64,000 nt of DNA from Aporrectodea caliginosa (GCA_020284085.1 JACEVL010000046.1:262501-326500), one strand, 5' to 3'; shown: positions 10,531 through 23,156, counted from the stretch's first letter. A program made the numbers and translations. Notes: generated from the letters alone by a model not told the origin.

Positions 10531-12880
10531 TTAGAAATTGACTGTGAGGTAAGACGATGGAATGTCGCAATCAGAAGTCCTCTGGCAGTCTTCAGGATCA
10601 TCAGTGTCGACATCCAACAATTCAATGTATGGATGAACCATTGACTGATTTCCTTCTGGCTGCAAACCTTTTCCATTTATATTTTCCTCGCTATCATCAA
10701 CTTGTTCCTCCGTAATAGTTTCCATGGCGGCTAAGACCTTAGTATCTCTGCACATGTAGCCAAGATGGATGTCTTCTGGTGTTTCGCAAGTATCCATTCT
10801 ACTATAGACACCTGGTGCAGTGGGCTCCGTTTGAGTTAATCCCGCGTAGCCTGGTGTTGGCAGAGGACCCTGGCGAGGTGCAAAGGAAAATTCAACGTGA
10901 GCGTCGATTACTGTATCTTCTATCGTTTCGTAGTTGTCGCTTGTAGCGTATGGTGAGATGTCGTAGTCTCCATCGCGGATTGGCATCTCTAATTTCCTCA
11001 TAGATGCCGACGCGTATTTAGCTAAAGGTAACAAATACAGAACATTTTACACAAAATATGTACAAATTCGCAGATTTTGCGTCACAACACTGAAAACATT
11101 ATACTTGTAATGTGTTTTTGGATTCGTCCTTTCTTTAGCGTTGCGTCATTTCAAAGCGTACCAATCTGTCTTCCTGCTAAGCTGATCTTTATATATACCA
11201 ACCAAACCTGCTCCGTCTAATTGAGGAATTCAGATGGAGGAACCTCGTTCAAGAGTCGATGTATACTGTGCAAGAGGTGCTTTGTGTCGATTTATTAGTT
11301 GGTTTATAGAAAAAAGCAAAGACAAGTTTAACCCTTTGGAGGTGAGGTGGGGTATGACAAACCTCATAGCTACTCTACGGAAAAAGTGGAACCCGATTGG
11401 ATTATTTCTGTCTACCACCTTAGTGAATGTGAAATACGGACATATTAGGACAATTTAAGGAACTTTTTAACGTTTTTTTTAATTTTTGCTTATAAATAAA
11501 TTAAAAAATGTTACGGCTTAGTGCAGAAAAAATGGGCGATTATGGAAGATATTGCAGATATAATATATAGTTTTGCATGGATGCCAGATCGATCCATTAA
11601 GCTTATAACGGGAATTATGTCACGTGTTCGCAAACGTTACATGTTTCAAGTGCCACGAAGACGCCATCGTAGAGAGCACCACCGCGCTGGCCTTTGTGAT
11701 TGAAGACAGTTAGGCCTATTTGTTCACGATAATCACCAGTTTACCTGATAATTGGTTAAAAAACTATAGTTTAGCTCACAATTAGCGTTATGTAAGCTTA
11801 GTTGATATTGCGACTTGCAAGTAAAAAAATGTATTGGGGTAGGCCTATGTCATACACCACCTCACCGTTAACGTTCCAATGCTTCACCTCACTTCCAAAG
11901 GGTTAAACGAGGATCCAAAAGTTTAAACTCTAGATAAAGCGGAACCTTATTCGTAAAAACGATATTGCAGTGAGACCTAATGAGATAATAATTTTCACTA
12001 TAACACATCTCTCGACCATGGCAACGCTGTTCTTGCATGCCTGTTGAAGACCCTAATTCTCTAGCTCGTTTCTTTTCGTAATATCATATTCTTAAGATGC
12101 CTACTATCTACATGTATGCATCCACTTTATTTATCGATATAAATTAAAATCAGGCGCAATCCAACTCAGCGACGAGGAAAATACCACACTGTGAAGTATC
12201 AACCCAGTACTGTGTTCCCGAATTGACGGCCAATAAGTATCAACGAAGTTAATTAAGTCACAAACGGTGTTGTTGGACAGCTGTTACATTTAAGTTTTAC
12301 ACGAGGCTTGCTAACAGCAACACTTTCGAAACACGAATTCCAGAGTCAAGTTATTGTCAAGTTAAAGTAGGTCAACTCAAAAATGAATATGAAATTACTC
12401 TAGTAGCCATGCTAATATTATATGTTAAGCCAATTTCAACACTAGCTCCAGTAACTGAGATAACGCAAACGGAAGATTTAATGGTAGCAATGCACAAAGT
12501 GGTTTGGCTTTTGAGTAGTTAAATACAATGTAGGTCAAAATCAATTACTTCACTGCGAAGGATACGAGTTTGCCGGAACTATAAACACGTTCTAAAAGTG
12601 AGTACAATATTGTTATAATATAATGGTGAGCAGTAACTACAAAAATCCCTTATCAGACGATATTCATAACAGAGGTATAGGCCTATACACATTAAATTTT
12701 ATGCAAATAATGAAACTTATATAAGGGCGCCAAAAGGTCCCATACTATTAATACCTTGATGGTAAGACAAATAGCCACCAGAGGATTACGAATTGGAATT
12801 TAAATCGTATAAAAAACGCACTCAACAACTAGGACTTCCTACGCTTTCTACGTACGTCTTTAGGGGTTTTATCCAAGACA

Positions 12881-12928
<48 letters not shown>

Positions 12929-14835
12929 GAGACTCGTATAGGCCTATATATATGTATTTATATAATTATATATATGTGTGTGTGGGCTGTGTGTTTAGAA
13001 TATCAAGAAGTAAGTTGGAGTAATAATGAACTGAGATTCTATAGGCAGACAATCGTTTTGAAAATTCAATTACCTGAAAGCTTTCTTTTGAAACGAATGT
13101 AGAGAGCAACGATGCTTACAACGAAGAAAACGGACAGAGCAGCAACCAGCGATAAAGAGATGAAATCTAGAAACGATAACCAAATATGAATGATTCCAAA
13201 AATATTCTGTTAAGACTGTAATTACGATCACAAAATACACTTACAATTTATTATGATTAAATTTACTAAACTTTTGTAGGAAATACTGAAACTTAACCAG
13301 TATCGATTATTTAAAATGTAGAAAACAGCTTACACCAGTTTGTGGAATATTGCCTTTCAAGGTCCTCACGACGTCGTGTATTGCGAGTTGACGGCTCCTG
13401 AATCACTGCATCCAGTGCTGTGGAAACAGATTCAAGTGAGGAAAGTGATAAGGTTATGACACTTGAGGTCCAGATGTAAGTGAAATTAGGGATATTTCTA
13501 GCAGTCATATGGTCTCGCCCGTCATACTTTGCAAAGTAGATTTTACAAGCAAAACGAGAACCGTCTCTTGATGAATTCACTACAATTGTTAAGTTGGAAG
13601 TAACAATTGTGTTCAGAATTCGTGTCAATTCAACTCCTTCAGAGACGCTTCTTCCTTCTGGTCCCAGATGAACACCGTATTCGATCCATTCTATGGTTGG
13701 AGTCCAGAATCCTCTGAATCTAACGTTACATTGCATCCAGATGTGGTCACCGTTCAACAAGGACTTAGAAAAGTTCAAAGAGGTCAACGTGAAGTTATCC
13801 TCGCATGTTGGCATAGACTCTGAAGTCAAATTCAAACATGTTTGATAACACATGCAGCAAATGGTAGCAACTGTTAGTACAGCATTCAAAGGAACAACTT
13901 TATTGACGAAGCTATATTGTTTACGCCCACAAAACCTGAACACAGGCTTTCTTAAATATATCTATACGGACGTTTAGTTTGTTAGCTAGAATAACTTATT
14001 TAACTGTTATATCATCGCCCGTTGATAGCTAGTCCAAGGCAATTGAAGAAGTTTCTTTGCCTCTGGAACCAATTTTACACCACCTATCGATTATCTTTTG
14101 ACTAAGCGCCTCCGAATAAGTTGGTTCCCATAACTTCGCATTTTATGGCGTTGTAGGAATTTCGAGATAACGAATACGATAATATATATCGAACAATGTG
14201 CTTAAATTACTCAATGTACGCTCATAAGAAATTAAAAATTCCATGTATGTATCAAAGCACTTAAAATAGGTCATTTTCGGTATAGGACATAAAACATATG
14301 TGTGCTGCACAAAATCACAGGCAAGGTTATGTAAGTGTAACAGGACAGTCCATTGATAGGAAGGCACGATGGGTTGTAGTTGGTGGGCGGAAGGGTGGCA
14401 TCTGTTCATCTCCCTGGGCCGCAAACTCTAATGATCTTCAGCCCAGCTGAATTGAGACTGGGACACAAAGCTCCCTAATATGCGCATATTTTGAGCTCGT
14501 GGTTTAATTTTATGGCAGACTACAACTCAGACTTCTGCATAATGATTCTAGTAGCATTCAATCGGAACAGATTCGGCTACGACCTCATCTAAAATTCTCC
14601 TACACGTATCGCGGTCTTCTACGAGGTTTGGCTACTGTTCTTTTTCAGTCGCTGAATCCAGTCTTTACGACCATGTGAAGAATGTGTCATCTCTGGAGAC
14701 ATTTAAATCCCAGATAAAGACATTATTTTAAAACAATCATGATGACCGCTATTGACTTTTCGAACTCTTGTACAGAACCCTTTCCTTTAGCTTCGGCTGA
14801 GCTAAGGCGCTATACAAATGCAAATACTGCTACTA

Positions 14836-14874
<39 letters not shown>

Positions 14875-14935
14875 TTGCTGCTACTACTACTACTACTACT
14901 ACTACTTACTACTACTTACTACTTTATTATTATAC

Positions 14936-14985
<50 letters not shown>

Positions 14986-15130
14986 TTATTATTAATATTA
15001 TCATTGTTATTATTTTTTTTCTCGCCCGAGGTAGAAAGAATCCCTCAGGCTCTAAGAAACTAAGCATAATTGTGTTTTACGGGTTCTCGTCTCCATCGTG
15101 TTGCATAAAGGAACCCCTAAAGGCCGCGGC

Positions 15131-15199
<69 letters not shown>

Positions 15200-15208
15200 A
15201 TAATAATA

Positions 15209-15307
<99 letters not shown>

Positions 15308-16650
15308 ACTGATAATTATTATATGTTGAGCCAGTCCCCACAATTTTCATCATGATGATCTTGAATGCAATATGCTCCGTATTGTTCTTAGATTAAACGG
15401 TGCTTAGTCTTATGAACAAAATCTTCAAAGCTTGGTTATAAATATTATTGAGTGATTTAACTAACATTCTTACTCAGAACGATCAACTGCGCGCTGAGTT
15501 CCTTATCTTTGCCATCAATTGTGCTTAAGCATTTGTAGATTCCCGCATCGCTAAGTTGAGTTGAGTTCGTATAAAGAATTCCAGAACCACTGTCATCCAC
15601 GTCGACTCCAAAGTGCTGGAAAAGTCGATGGAATTTGAGTGAACAATAGATAGTGAAAGGTTTCCGGTTTGTTGTGAAGATGTCCCAGTTGAGGACTTTT
15701 GAGTTATTAGTCATCACGCAATTCATTTTCATCTCCTCACCTCTTACGACAACCGTGTTACTCGGTGCGAGAACTATTTCAGCAAGAACTGAAAGAAAAT
15801 ATGCGCTAATAGTAATACATAATTATAACAACGGAATTATCAGAAACTACATTAAACTACACAACTATTTTATATATAAGGTCTATACAGTAGACCCTAT
15901 GTATATCAACATTTGATATTGACAATGTACCCAAAGATGCGCTGTGAGAAAACGACCAGACACACCTTGACTTTTGAAAAATGTGTCTTTGGTTACGTTG
16001 ATGGTGAATTCGAGTTCTAAGTAGCAGACAGAGTAGGCGTACAAGCCGTACATGTATATTCTGCCTTTGATTGCATGGATGAAATTTACTGACCATGAAA
16101 CTACCTTCACTTCCATCGCTTGTATAACTTTTCTGTTTGATTGATCGGATTTTAAATACGATTCTTCATGTTGTTTTAAAGGTACGTTTAGAAACATTTC
16201 ACTTTTTAATTCCTATAGTTCACTTTTGTTAGAACCTCACATTTTTATGACCTACATGTATGACTTCCTATAAAAGGCTACGTGTCCAGAAATCAGCCCA
16301 AAAAAATAAGGTTATCATCAAGATTGTCTCCAAAAACCAAGCTTCATCTACCGTAATAGTAGGAAGTAGAATACAATGACCGTATTAGCACAAGGTCATA
16401 ATTATGGTCTTGAAAACGTGAATTGGTAAATGTGCATTTCCGATCATTGAAAGGCAACGACAAAGTAGACATCAATACGACGTGCAAATAATTAATTAAT
16501 GTAAGTAAAATATGCCTTACATTTAAAATACGCTTTGGTGTCATAATTGTCGCAATCTACTTGAAGTAGGTTTTATTAATATAATTTAATAGCAGAGGGA
16601 TTAAACTCACCGACTCCAATATTCGCTAAGAGAAATATTGCGCTTTTCAT
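10531..16650 (-). CDS. Receptor gene 1: two-Ig type I membrane protein with multi-tyrosine ITIM tail
   Basis: Five exons join in frame, all phase 1: 16611-16650 (signal peptide, M-K-S-A-I-F-L-L...), 15474-15788 (V-like Ig; Cys in M-N-C-V, Trp in N-W-D, then D-A-G-I-Y-K-C), 13334-13819 (second Ig; C-E-D-N...Q-C-N-V...A-C-K-I), 13074-13166 (one uncharged transmembrane helix followed by R-F-K-R-K) and 10531-11021 (cytoplasmic tail). The product is 474 aa. Acceptors are pyrimidine-rich and end in TTTCTTTCAG, GACTTCAG, TTTCTAG and CCTTTAG. The tail of about 163 residues holds many tyrosines: D-N-Y-E-T-I, P-G-Y-A-G-L, G-V-Y-S-R-M (a YxxM, PI3-kinase-type motif), H-P-Y-I-E-L and, near the C-terminus, S-S-Y-L-T-V, a consensus ITIM. 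No charged residue lies in the membrane, so it fits an inhibitory receptor. The ligand is unknown. A retrotransposon sits just downstream of its stop. Confidence 0.82.
11022..13073. other. Intron 4 of receptor gene 1
   Basis: No exon recognised. It contains an AT dinucleotide tract at about 12889-12925 and several TAGGCCTA palindromes. The stretch 11030-11200 aligns loosely with 25080-25245 in duplicated unit B, which then jumps to sequence matching 16730 onward. Confidence 0.5.
14560..14830 (+). pseudogene. 3' end of a CR1/L2-type LINE seeding a TAC repeat
   Basis: In intron 2 of gene 1, on the opposite strand. A C-terminal ORF2 relic is legible (S-L-E-T-F-K-S-Q-I-K-T-L-F then stop), followed by a 3' UTR that ends GGCGCTATACAAATGCAAATAC and passes straight into a TAC trinucleotide array, the usual LINE-tail arrangement. 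Confidence 0.6.
14826..15306. repeat. TAC, TGC and ATT trinucleotide microsatellites
   Basis: TAC/TGC repeats at about 14826-14910 grade into ATT repeats at about 14925-14985. A second long ATT array lies at about 15133-15306, with a small AATAATAAT inversion in its middle (about 15196-15210) that could form a hairpin. Long poly-Ile, poly-Leu, poly-Asn and poly-Tyr frames here are artefacts. Confidence 0.9.
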
Positions 16651-16939
16651 GTTGTCCTCTTGACCTTAGAGCCTATGACAAACAACAGTACTGATAATGA
16701 CTATGACTTTTAGTAACAGGCGTTAACGAAGGATCTAACTATAATTATCAAAACTTTGCACCAAGTCTGAGACCAATTAAACTGAAGTTACATTTTCTAG
16801 CTTCCTACAGCGTCATCCAGGTCAAACATAATTATTCATAAAACATCAAAGGTTAAACATGATGCAACGAAACTGCTTTCGTTACTGCGATAGAATTATA
16901 TGAAATTATTCTGAATGTTTTCGCTTTAATAATTAATAG

Positions 16940-17465
16940 ACATTTTTACCCGGCTTCGCCCGGGGTCCGTTTACCAGGCGTAACTTTAGACTTTATCGCG
17001 ACGAATGACGCTTTGTTCCTCGTTTCGTACCCACCCGTGTATTTGAATTGAGCGACATATTCCTAATCGACTGTGCCGCTTCGCTTTTGAATTTACTGTC
17101 CTACTAAGCGGCTGCGTCCGCCCGTGTATATAAATGTAACGACTTCTTCCTGAGCGCCCGTGTAGGCCTAATGTATTAAACTGCAATTTCAAGGCAGCTT
17201 TAAATTCCAATACACGGCGCTCAGGAAGATGTCGCTAAATTAAAAAACACGGGCGGGAACGAAGCAGCGCAGCCGCTTAGTAAGACATCAAATTCAAAAG
17301 CGCATTGGCACCGATGAGGAAGATGTCGTTAAATTCAAAGACACGAGAACAATGTAGGTTAAATTAAAATACACTGGTGGATACGAAACTAGGAACAAAA
17401 CGTAATTGTTCGCGAAACCGTCTTAAGCCACGCCTGATAAAAAAAACACCCCGGAAGAAGCCGTT
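16940..17465. repeat. Diverged inverted-repeat (foldback) element
   Basis: The left end (GGCTTCGCCCGGGGTCCGTT, then CCAGGCGTAAC) reappears in degraded reverse complement near 17430-17465 (ACGCCTGATAA...CCCCGGAAGAAGCC). Internally, motifs of the type GCGCCCGTGTA, GCTCAGGAAGATGTCG and CGCAGCCGCTTAG recur in both orientations, so the segment can fold back. The left half alone occurs at 25440-25760 in the duplicate unit. It is probably a non-autonomous DNA element; family not assigned. Confidence 0.5.
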
Positions 17466-17717
17466 AACAAATCTTGTAACAGATAATGGCAAAACAAATA
17501 TTAACGCACACGTCTTTCTATAGCGACCATACTTATTATGGCCTCAATTCTTGTTTCTCAATTTTGTGCTATGCAGGCTGACACTTTGATAATAGCGCGT
17601 GTTTTAATGAAGAAATCCAATAAGGTTTTCAGAAAACTAATAATTGGATGCTTAAAGTCTTGTAGCGCCGGGGTTTAAACTGTCGGATAAGTTGTTGATT
17701 CAGTTGAAGTAGAAAAC

Positions 17718-18660
17718 TAGCAGCAACTGTTCGTACTTTTTATTAATGACATAGATGATGGGATTTTATCTAAAATTTCTAAATTTGCAGATGATACCAA
17801 ACTATGTAGAGCAGTGGGAAACGAAAAAGAAGCGGAGATACTACGGGAAGATCTAAGAAGAATGTTCAGATGGTCACAGGACTGGCAGATGCTCTTTAAT
17901 GTGGAAAAGTGCTCAGTGATGCATATGGGGAAGAGAAACAGCGAGTTTTCATATGAAATGGGGGTATGGTGTTGAAAGTGAGTGAGGAAGAAAGGGACTT
18001 GGGATTGATTATGCACAAGAGCGCAAAACCCTCAAGGCAATGTGCTGAAGCATCAAAAAGGCTAACTCTACTTTAGGCATGATAAGAAGGACAATAGTCA
18101 CCCGAGATAAGGATACAATATTGAGGCTATACAAATCACTGGTTAGGCCACAGTTGGAATACTGCATCCAGGTGTGGAGTCCTTACCTGAAACAGGACAT
18201 GGAAAAGCTGGAGAAGGTGCAAAGAAGAGCTACAAAAATGATTCGGGGCTACAAGGATTTGGGATATGAAGAAAGGTTGAAAAGGTGTGGACTAAAAACA
18301 TTGGAGAGAAGGAGGAGCAGAGGAGACCTAATTGAAGCCTACAAGATTATTACTGGAAAGGAGGCAGTGCAGAAGGAGAAGTTTTTTGAATTAGCACCAA
18401 ACAAGGCAACTCGGGGACATAGGTATAAATTATTTAAGAAACCAAAAGGGACATTAGGGCAGAAATGCTTCAGTGCAAGAGTTGTAGATTTGTGAAATAG
18501 TTTGGATGATAGTACTGTCTCAGTGGACACTATCACAGCTTTTAAGAAGAAGCTAGGAAAATTGGGCTATTAACCATGTTCCAGGTTAATTACAGTGGTT
18601 CTAACACAGACTAAACGTCTTCTGAACCACTTAAAACCCTTGTTATGTTATGTTATGTTA
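17718..18660 (+). pseudogene. CR1-clade LINE, 5'-truncated and frameshifted
   Basis: The reverse transcriptase region is recognisable: L-F-V-L-F-I-N-D-I, then K-F-A-D-D-T-K-L with the FADD catalytic motif. After two frame breaks (about 17966 and 18010-18080) comes a long C-terminal region at 18079-18495 with R-P-Q-L-E-Y-C-I-Q-V-W-S-P and G-D-L-I-E-A-Y-K-I. A stop replaces the Trp codon before N-S-L at 18495. The 3' UTR ends in a TTATG repeat at about 18640-18660. Typical 5'-truncated, dead copy. Confidence 0.8.
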
Positions 18661-19422
18661 ACAGCTGACGATCAAGTTTCATAGTCAACTGATTTATTAG
18701 TATCATCTGATCTCAAACCGTTTGCTATCTATGACGGTCACTTGTGACTTTGAAGGGTGATGACAACTGCGTTCACTTCGAGTCTCATGACTACCCTAGA
18801 TTACACTGAACAAAGCGGGACATTTCATAGTCTCTATTAAACGCATGACCCTATATAACACAGTATCCTTTGGCAAAGGTAATTCAAAATTTGCATAGCG
18901 CCTATTCCTGAGAACATAAGACCACGACCAAAGTAAATGGTGCTAAGCACTTAGAAACATGCAGAGAAAGATGAATCTCATGTCGTTGATTGCTGGGCAA
19001 TTTCTTCTAAAGACAAAGAGAACTTCTATGCTGGTCTGTGAAGGTAGGGAGCAACGGGTCGGTGCGACAGCCGGACATTTTTAAAGAAAATTAGCTTAGC
19101 ATTCGGTACCAGACTTATTAATCGTTTGTGCCATTATTTTAGTCAAATGAACCTGCATCTATTCAGCAGGACAAAACTCTTCATGCTTAAAAACATTTGA
19201 AGCCCATTCCATTTAAGCATCAGCATTTTTAGCTCAAAGTTGAGTTTGTTAAGCTAGAAATAACAATTGACGATGCTATATTGATTGTCATAATTGCAAT
19301 TACAAAAATTCCACGTCAATTGCAGAACATTATGTGCAGTCGTGGTAGTTGTCTGATTGTCTCAGTCTGTGATTGCTCTGGTCTTAAATAATGGGACTTG
19401 GAATAGAAACTGATTATACATT
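18661..19422. other. Non-coding; duplication unit B begins near 19145
   Basis: Nothing gene-like. Similarity to unit A (from about 265) starts near 19145. Confidence 0.5.
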
Positions 19423-19593
19423 ATGCAAGGAACGGTACCGGGAGCAAGAGCAAGAGGGAAACCAAGGAAGAGATGGATGGACAATGTGGGCGAATGGTTG
19501 GGATTATCAACGGAAAGGTTGCTGCGAGAAACCGAGGACAGGAGAGGATGGAGAAGAATCGTCTACAATGCGACCAACCCTCGTATCGAGGAT

Positions 19594-19655
<62 letters not shown>
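19423..19655 (+). pseudogene. RTE-type LINE 3' fragment followed by a GA repeat
   Basis: A short relic whose translation has the RTE-like C-terminal pattern G-K-P-R-K-R-W-M-D-N-V and R-R-G-W-R-R-I-V. It ends in a pure GA dinucleotide array at about 19593-19653. The same family, more complete, is on the minus strand at 29835-30195. Confidence 0.65.
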
Positions 19656-19656
<1 letters not shown>

Positions 19657-19737
19657 CATGTCCCACCAATTTAGTTTCTGAATGAGCTCCTGTAAATAAG
19701 CTGGTTCTTGCGGATTAGGTTTAACAACAAAGTCAAT

Positions 19738-19945
19738 AATGATGACGATAACAGTGATGGTGGTGATGATAATGACTTTGATAATGATGATAATTACGAC
19801 TACAACCAAGATGATAATGATGACGATGACGACGATGACGATGGTAATGATGAAGATAAGGGCAACGATGAATGTGATGAGATGTTATTGATGATGATTA
19901 CGACAAAAACAAAGATGATAATGATGATGATGAATCCTAGTTCTT
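19738..19945. repeat. Imperfect GAT/GAC trinucleotide repeat
   Basis: ATGATGACGATGACGACG-type sequence, paralogous to about 617-810. The acidic open frame across it is compositional. Confidence 0.7.
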
Positions 19946-19972
19946 GGAGACGGGGTCATTGAATCGCATTAG

Positions 19973-20350
19973 TTAGCATCGAGTACAGAGTAGCTGCCTT
20001 GGTTTTGCGCTGTCTCCAGGGCCTCGCCCTAACTTACATCCGTGAGCTCTGCTGTTTGATTTCGGTTGTCTCAGGGCGTCGCCTCCTACGCTCCGCAGAA
20101 AAAGGAGTTCTTCTGGTTCCTTTTGCTCGTACTGCAACAATGCAGAACCGAGCTTTTTCTGTGGCAGGCCCAATGATCTGGAATGGTCTTCCTCTAGAGC
20201 TGCGTCTACACCCTGGGAGTCTGCCTGAAACTTTCCTTACTAAACTCAAAACTGTTCTTTTTGGGCGCGTTGGAGTCGGGAGCGCCTCTGAGTAGTTTCC
20301 TTGAAGGGGCGCTATATAAATTCCCGAATGAATGAATGAATGAATGAATA
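19973..20350 (+). pseudogene. CR1/L2-type LINE 3' end with GAAT tail
   Basis: C-terminal ORF2 relic with R-A-F-S-V-A-G-P-M-I-W-N-G-L-P-L and K-L-K-T-V-L-F, then GCGCTATATAAATTCCCGAATG and a GAATGAATGAATG tail to about 20348. Nearly the same sequence is at 27757-28213, so this family was active twice here. Confidence 0.8.
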
Positions 20351-20534
20351 TACTCCCAGCTTAAACAGATTCCAAAAATAAATACTCTTTGGTCACAGTG
20401 GCACGCTTTTGAAGAACCTATCTGGCGACGATACACTGTGTCCACTCAGTACGTTCCAAATCGTAATCGTTGGATTGCAAGCCAGGCACACTCTATACCG
20501 ATGACCAAACGTCTTGCAATAGTGAAGTACTTAC

Positions 20535-20574
20535 CATAGAGATAAACAGCGAAAATTAAAATCAAACGCTTCAT
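20535..20574 (-). pseudogene. Orphan signal-peptide exon, unit B
   Basis: 40 bases encoding MKRLILIFAVYLY plus one base, with a GTAAGT donor: the paralogue of 1062-1101. The reading frame and donor are intact, but the next gene downstream on this strand is gene 1, which has its own first exon at 16650. No Ig, membrane or tail exon lies between, so it is an orphan left by duplication. Confidence 0.6.
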
Positions 20575-21014
20575 TTTGCTGACTATTGATTGTTGCTAAT
20601 ATTCTACAATTATTGTGTGTAAGTCAATACTCTCTAAATCTTGCACAACAGATTCAGTGTAGCCTACATTACGCAAAGATTCACTGGGTTACCGATATCC
20701 GATTAAGAGCGACGTGAACCCATCAGCTGCATATATCGGAAATGTGCATCAGAATGCGAATGGCACACAATGAACAACAAATACTGCATAGACTGTCCTA
20801 GCTGGAACATTCTATAGTCTCTAAAATAATACCAACCACAGCCTCTAATGCTAAAAGCTATCTCTGAAATAACAGGACGTAATGTTTTTAGTGCCAATTA
20901 AATCTGACTAATTAACCTTTCCTGCAGGTTTCATGTTTCTTTCAACAGCATTGACTATCTATCTGGGCATTGAAACGCTGTATGCTTGCACTTGTCTCTG
21001 TCGCTGAACACATG

Positions 21015-21100
21015 CACACACAGACACACACAGACACACACACAGACACACACAGACACACACACACACACACACAGAGACAGACACACACACACAACCT
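21015..21100. repeat. CA-rich microsatellite
   Basis: CACAGACACACA-type repeat immediately left of the hAT element. Confidence 0.85.
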
Positions 21101-21287
21101 ACACAAACACATAGACCAGTGGTTCTTAACCTTTTCAAGGGAGCCGAACCCCAATAGAAATCCATGACCACTCACCGAACCCCTCAAGTTTGAACAATAA
21201 TTTTTTAACTATTGGGAACAAAAGGAAATAAAAAATTGTACCAAAATATGATACAATATTAATACATTCAATAAATGAACTACTTAC

Positions 21288-23156
21288 TAGGGTGATTCAA
21301 GTTCTGTAGCAAAAAAATTAAAGTAGACAATTAAGAGAGGCTCTTTACTTTTTGAGTTCCCTGTACTACATAGAGCAAAACTGAAATTTGGCTGAAATTG
21401 GATTGTATTTAGGACTGCCTCAAGCACCTCAAAGTTTTATTCTTAAGATAAATTTTATTAAATTAATTTTTTTATTGTCAAGCATTTTCAATTACTTACT
21501 TACCTATTTCTTAATAAAGAACTAAGAAAGAACATACAAAATTACTCCTCCACCACTGCATGTCCGTGCCCTAGTGCCAGGGAGTGCCAGTCCAAAACCT
21601 GGATGAAAGAGGAGGGTGATGCTAATGATCTTTGTTATCGGTGTCGTTATCTTAAACTACTTCTACTACTATCAATTATAAGCATAAACAAAATGGTGAA
21701 TTGTGCAAACAACCAAATTTGTTAATTCATTATTATAATTTATTAAAAACAAAATACTGCAAACTACTTGAGAAATATTTTTTAGTATTTTTTAATAAAG
21801 AAAATAATATTATGACTGAAACCAGGTCAAAAACTTTCATTTCATCTGATTGGAGAACCTCAGGAAACGTTTTGGGTAAAGTATTACCTACAAGCTTGGG
21901 TAGTTGGAATATCTTTTGATACGACTGCGTCCAACACGGGTTGCCTCAATGGAGTTTGCGTTTTAATGGGAAAAAACTTGAAAAAATGTGATGTTACTTG
22001 CTTCTCACCATCATATGCATTAAGTAGGCCTACTATGTGTAGCCTACACGCATTTAATGCAGCTTTTGGTCCAACATCAGATGCAGATGTATTACTTTTT
22101 AAGGGATTCCAGCAATATTGACCCAGAATTTACCAAGAAATGCACTGTTCTAATAGGGACAATTGTCTAAATGAACAGTTTAAGATACTAACGATGGAGA
22201 TGATACAATTTATAATGGATATTCTAAACGAAACTTGAGGGAAGATTATAGAGAATTGTTGGAGCTCGGTCTAATCTCTCTTACCGAGTTTCCACCACAT
22301 GGAGCAGATTTTGGACTGCCAAATACATTCCATCATGCACACTGGATGGCTAAACTCATTTACATTTTAAAGATTTTTTATTTCAAAGTAAATTCAATCT
22401 AAGACAAAATGAAGCCACTGGTTGTTTGCAATTTGGATTTTTTTATAACTTTAGTTTATGTGAAAGCATGGATCACATGTGCCAATGCATGTGATTTGCA
22501 CTTGATATAAGAGCTAACAAAATATCCATCAACATCCAAAGTAATTTCGCAAACAGGATTGAAAGCAATTGGTCGTCTCTTATGGTATCTCAGCAAAGAA
22601 ATGGCACCACTTGGTTTCTTTCCGAAAACGTTTCCACAGAAACTAAACGTCTCAAAGAGGGATTGCACTAGCATCAACCTTCAACTCAACCTTGACGAAG
22701 CATGAAGATCAAAAACAATTTTTGTTCCAAATTATAGAAGACCATCAGAAACAATTTCCAAATTCAATCAAAAACACTTTTTCCAGAATGTAACGAATAG
22801 CGTTATCTAGTAAATACAGTAAAGAAATTGGGTACATACATACTTCTACCAATTTTCATTTTAATTAATTAAAAACATATTAGGATTTAAAATAATTGTA
22901 CACAATGGCCTCTTAGGCAGTGCTACATTGTTTTTAAAGACTACATTATTAAGTTTTCCAGTAAAATTGTTTGTTTACTAAATTTCAATTTTTGGACAAA
23001 ACGAGTTAAAGTTAAATAATTTCAAGGTCGTTGAGGCAGTACTAAATATTATCCAATTTCATTTAATTTTTCCCCCCATTATTTTATTACCAAAAGGAAC
23101 AGAAAAAAGCAAGAGCACAACAAAAATAAGATTTTCAATTTTTTTGAATCACCCTA
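21288..23156. mobile_element. Inner hAT-type element nested in the outer one
   Basis: 1,869 bp beginning TAGGGTGATTCAA and ending in its exact reverse complement TTGAATCACCCTA. It is flanked by the 8-bp duplication CTACTTAC at 21280-21287 and 23157-23164. Superfamily hAT is inferred from the 8-bp target site and terminal sequence. The inside holds a decayed coding region (see 22225-22680). Confidence 0.85.
22225..22680 (+). pseudogene. Decayed transposase-like coding relic
   Basis: Two separated open stretches on the plus strand. About 22229-22400 reads E-D-Y-R-E-L-L-E-L, then H-H-A-H-W-M-A-K-L-I-Y; about 22438-22680 reads Y-V-K-A-W-I-T-C and L-L-W-Y-L-S-K-E-M. From memory these match motifs of an uncharacterised protein family repeated in many invertebrate genomes (W-M-A-K-x-I-Y and L-W-Y-L-S-E-E blocks). 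It carries several stops and shifts and is not functional. Assignment as the mobile element's own protein is inference. Confidence 0.45.

Noticed and set aside
14739..15355. Poly-Leu, poly-Ile, poly-Asn and poly-Tyr open frames
   Set aside because: Translations of trinucleotide microsatellites; the same applies at 33495-33890, 38493-39014, 52743-53006 and 63351-63810.
15857..16197. Minus-strand frames of 79 and 104 codons upstream of gene 1 Ig exon
   Set aside because: They lie in intron 1, lack Ig cysteines and have no acceptor in the right phase.
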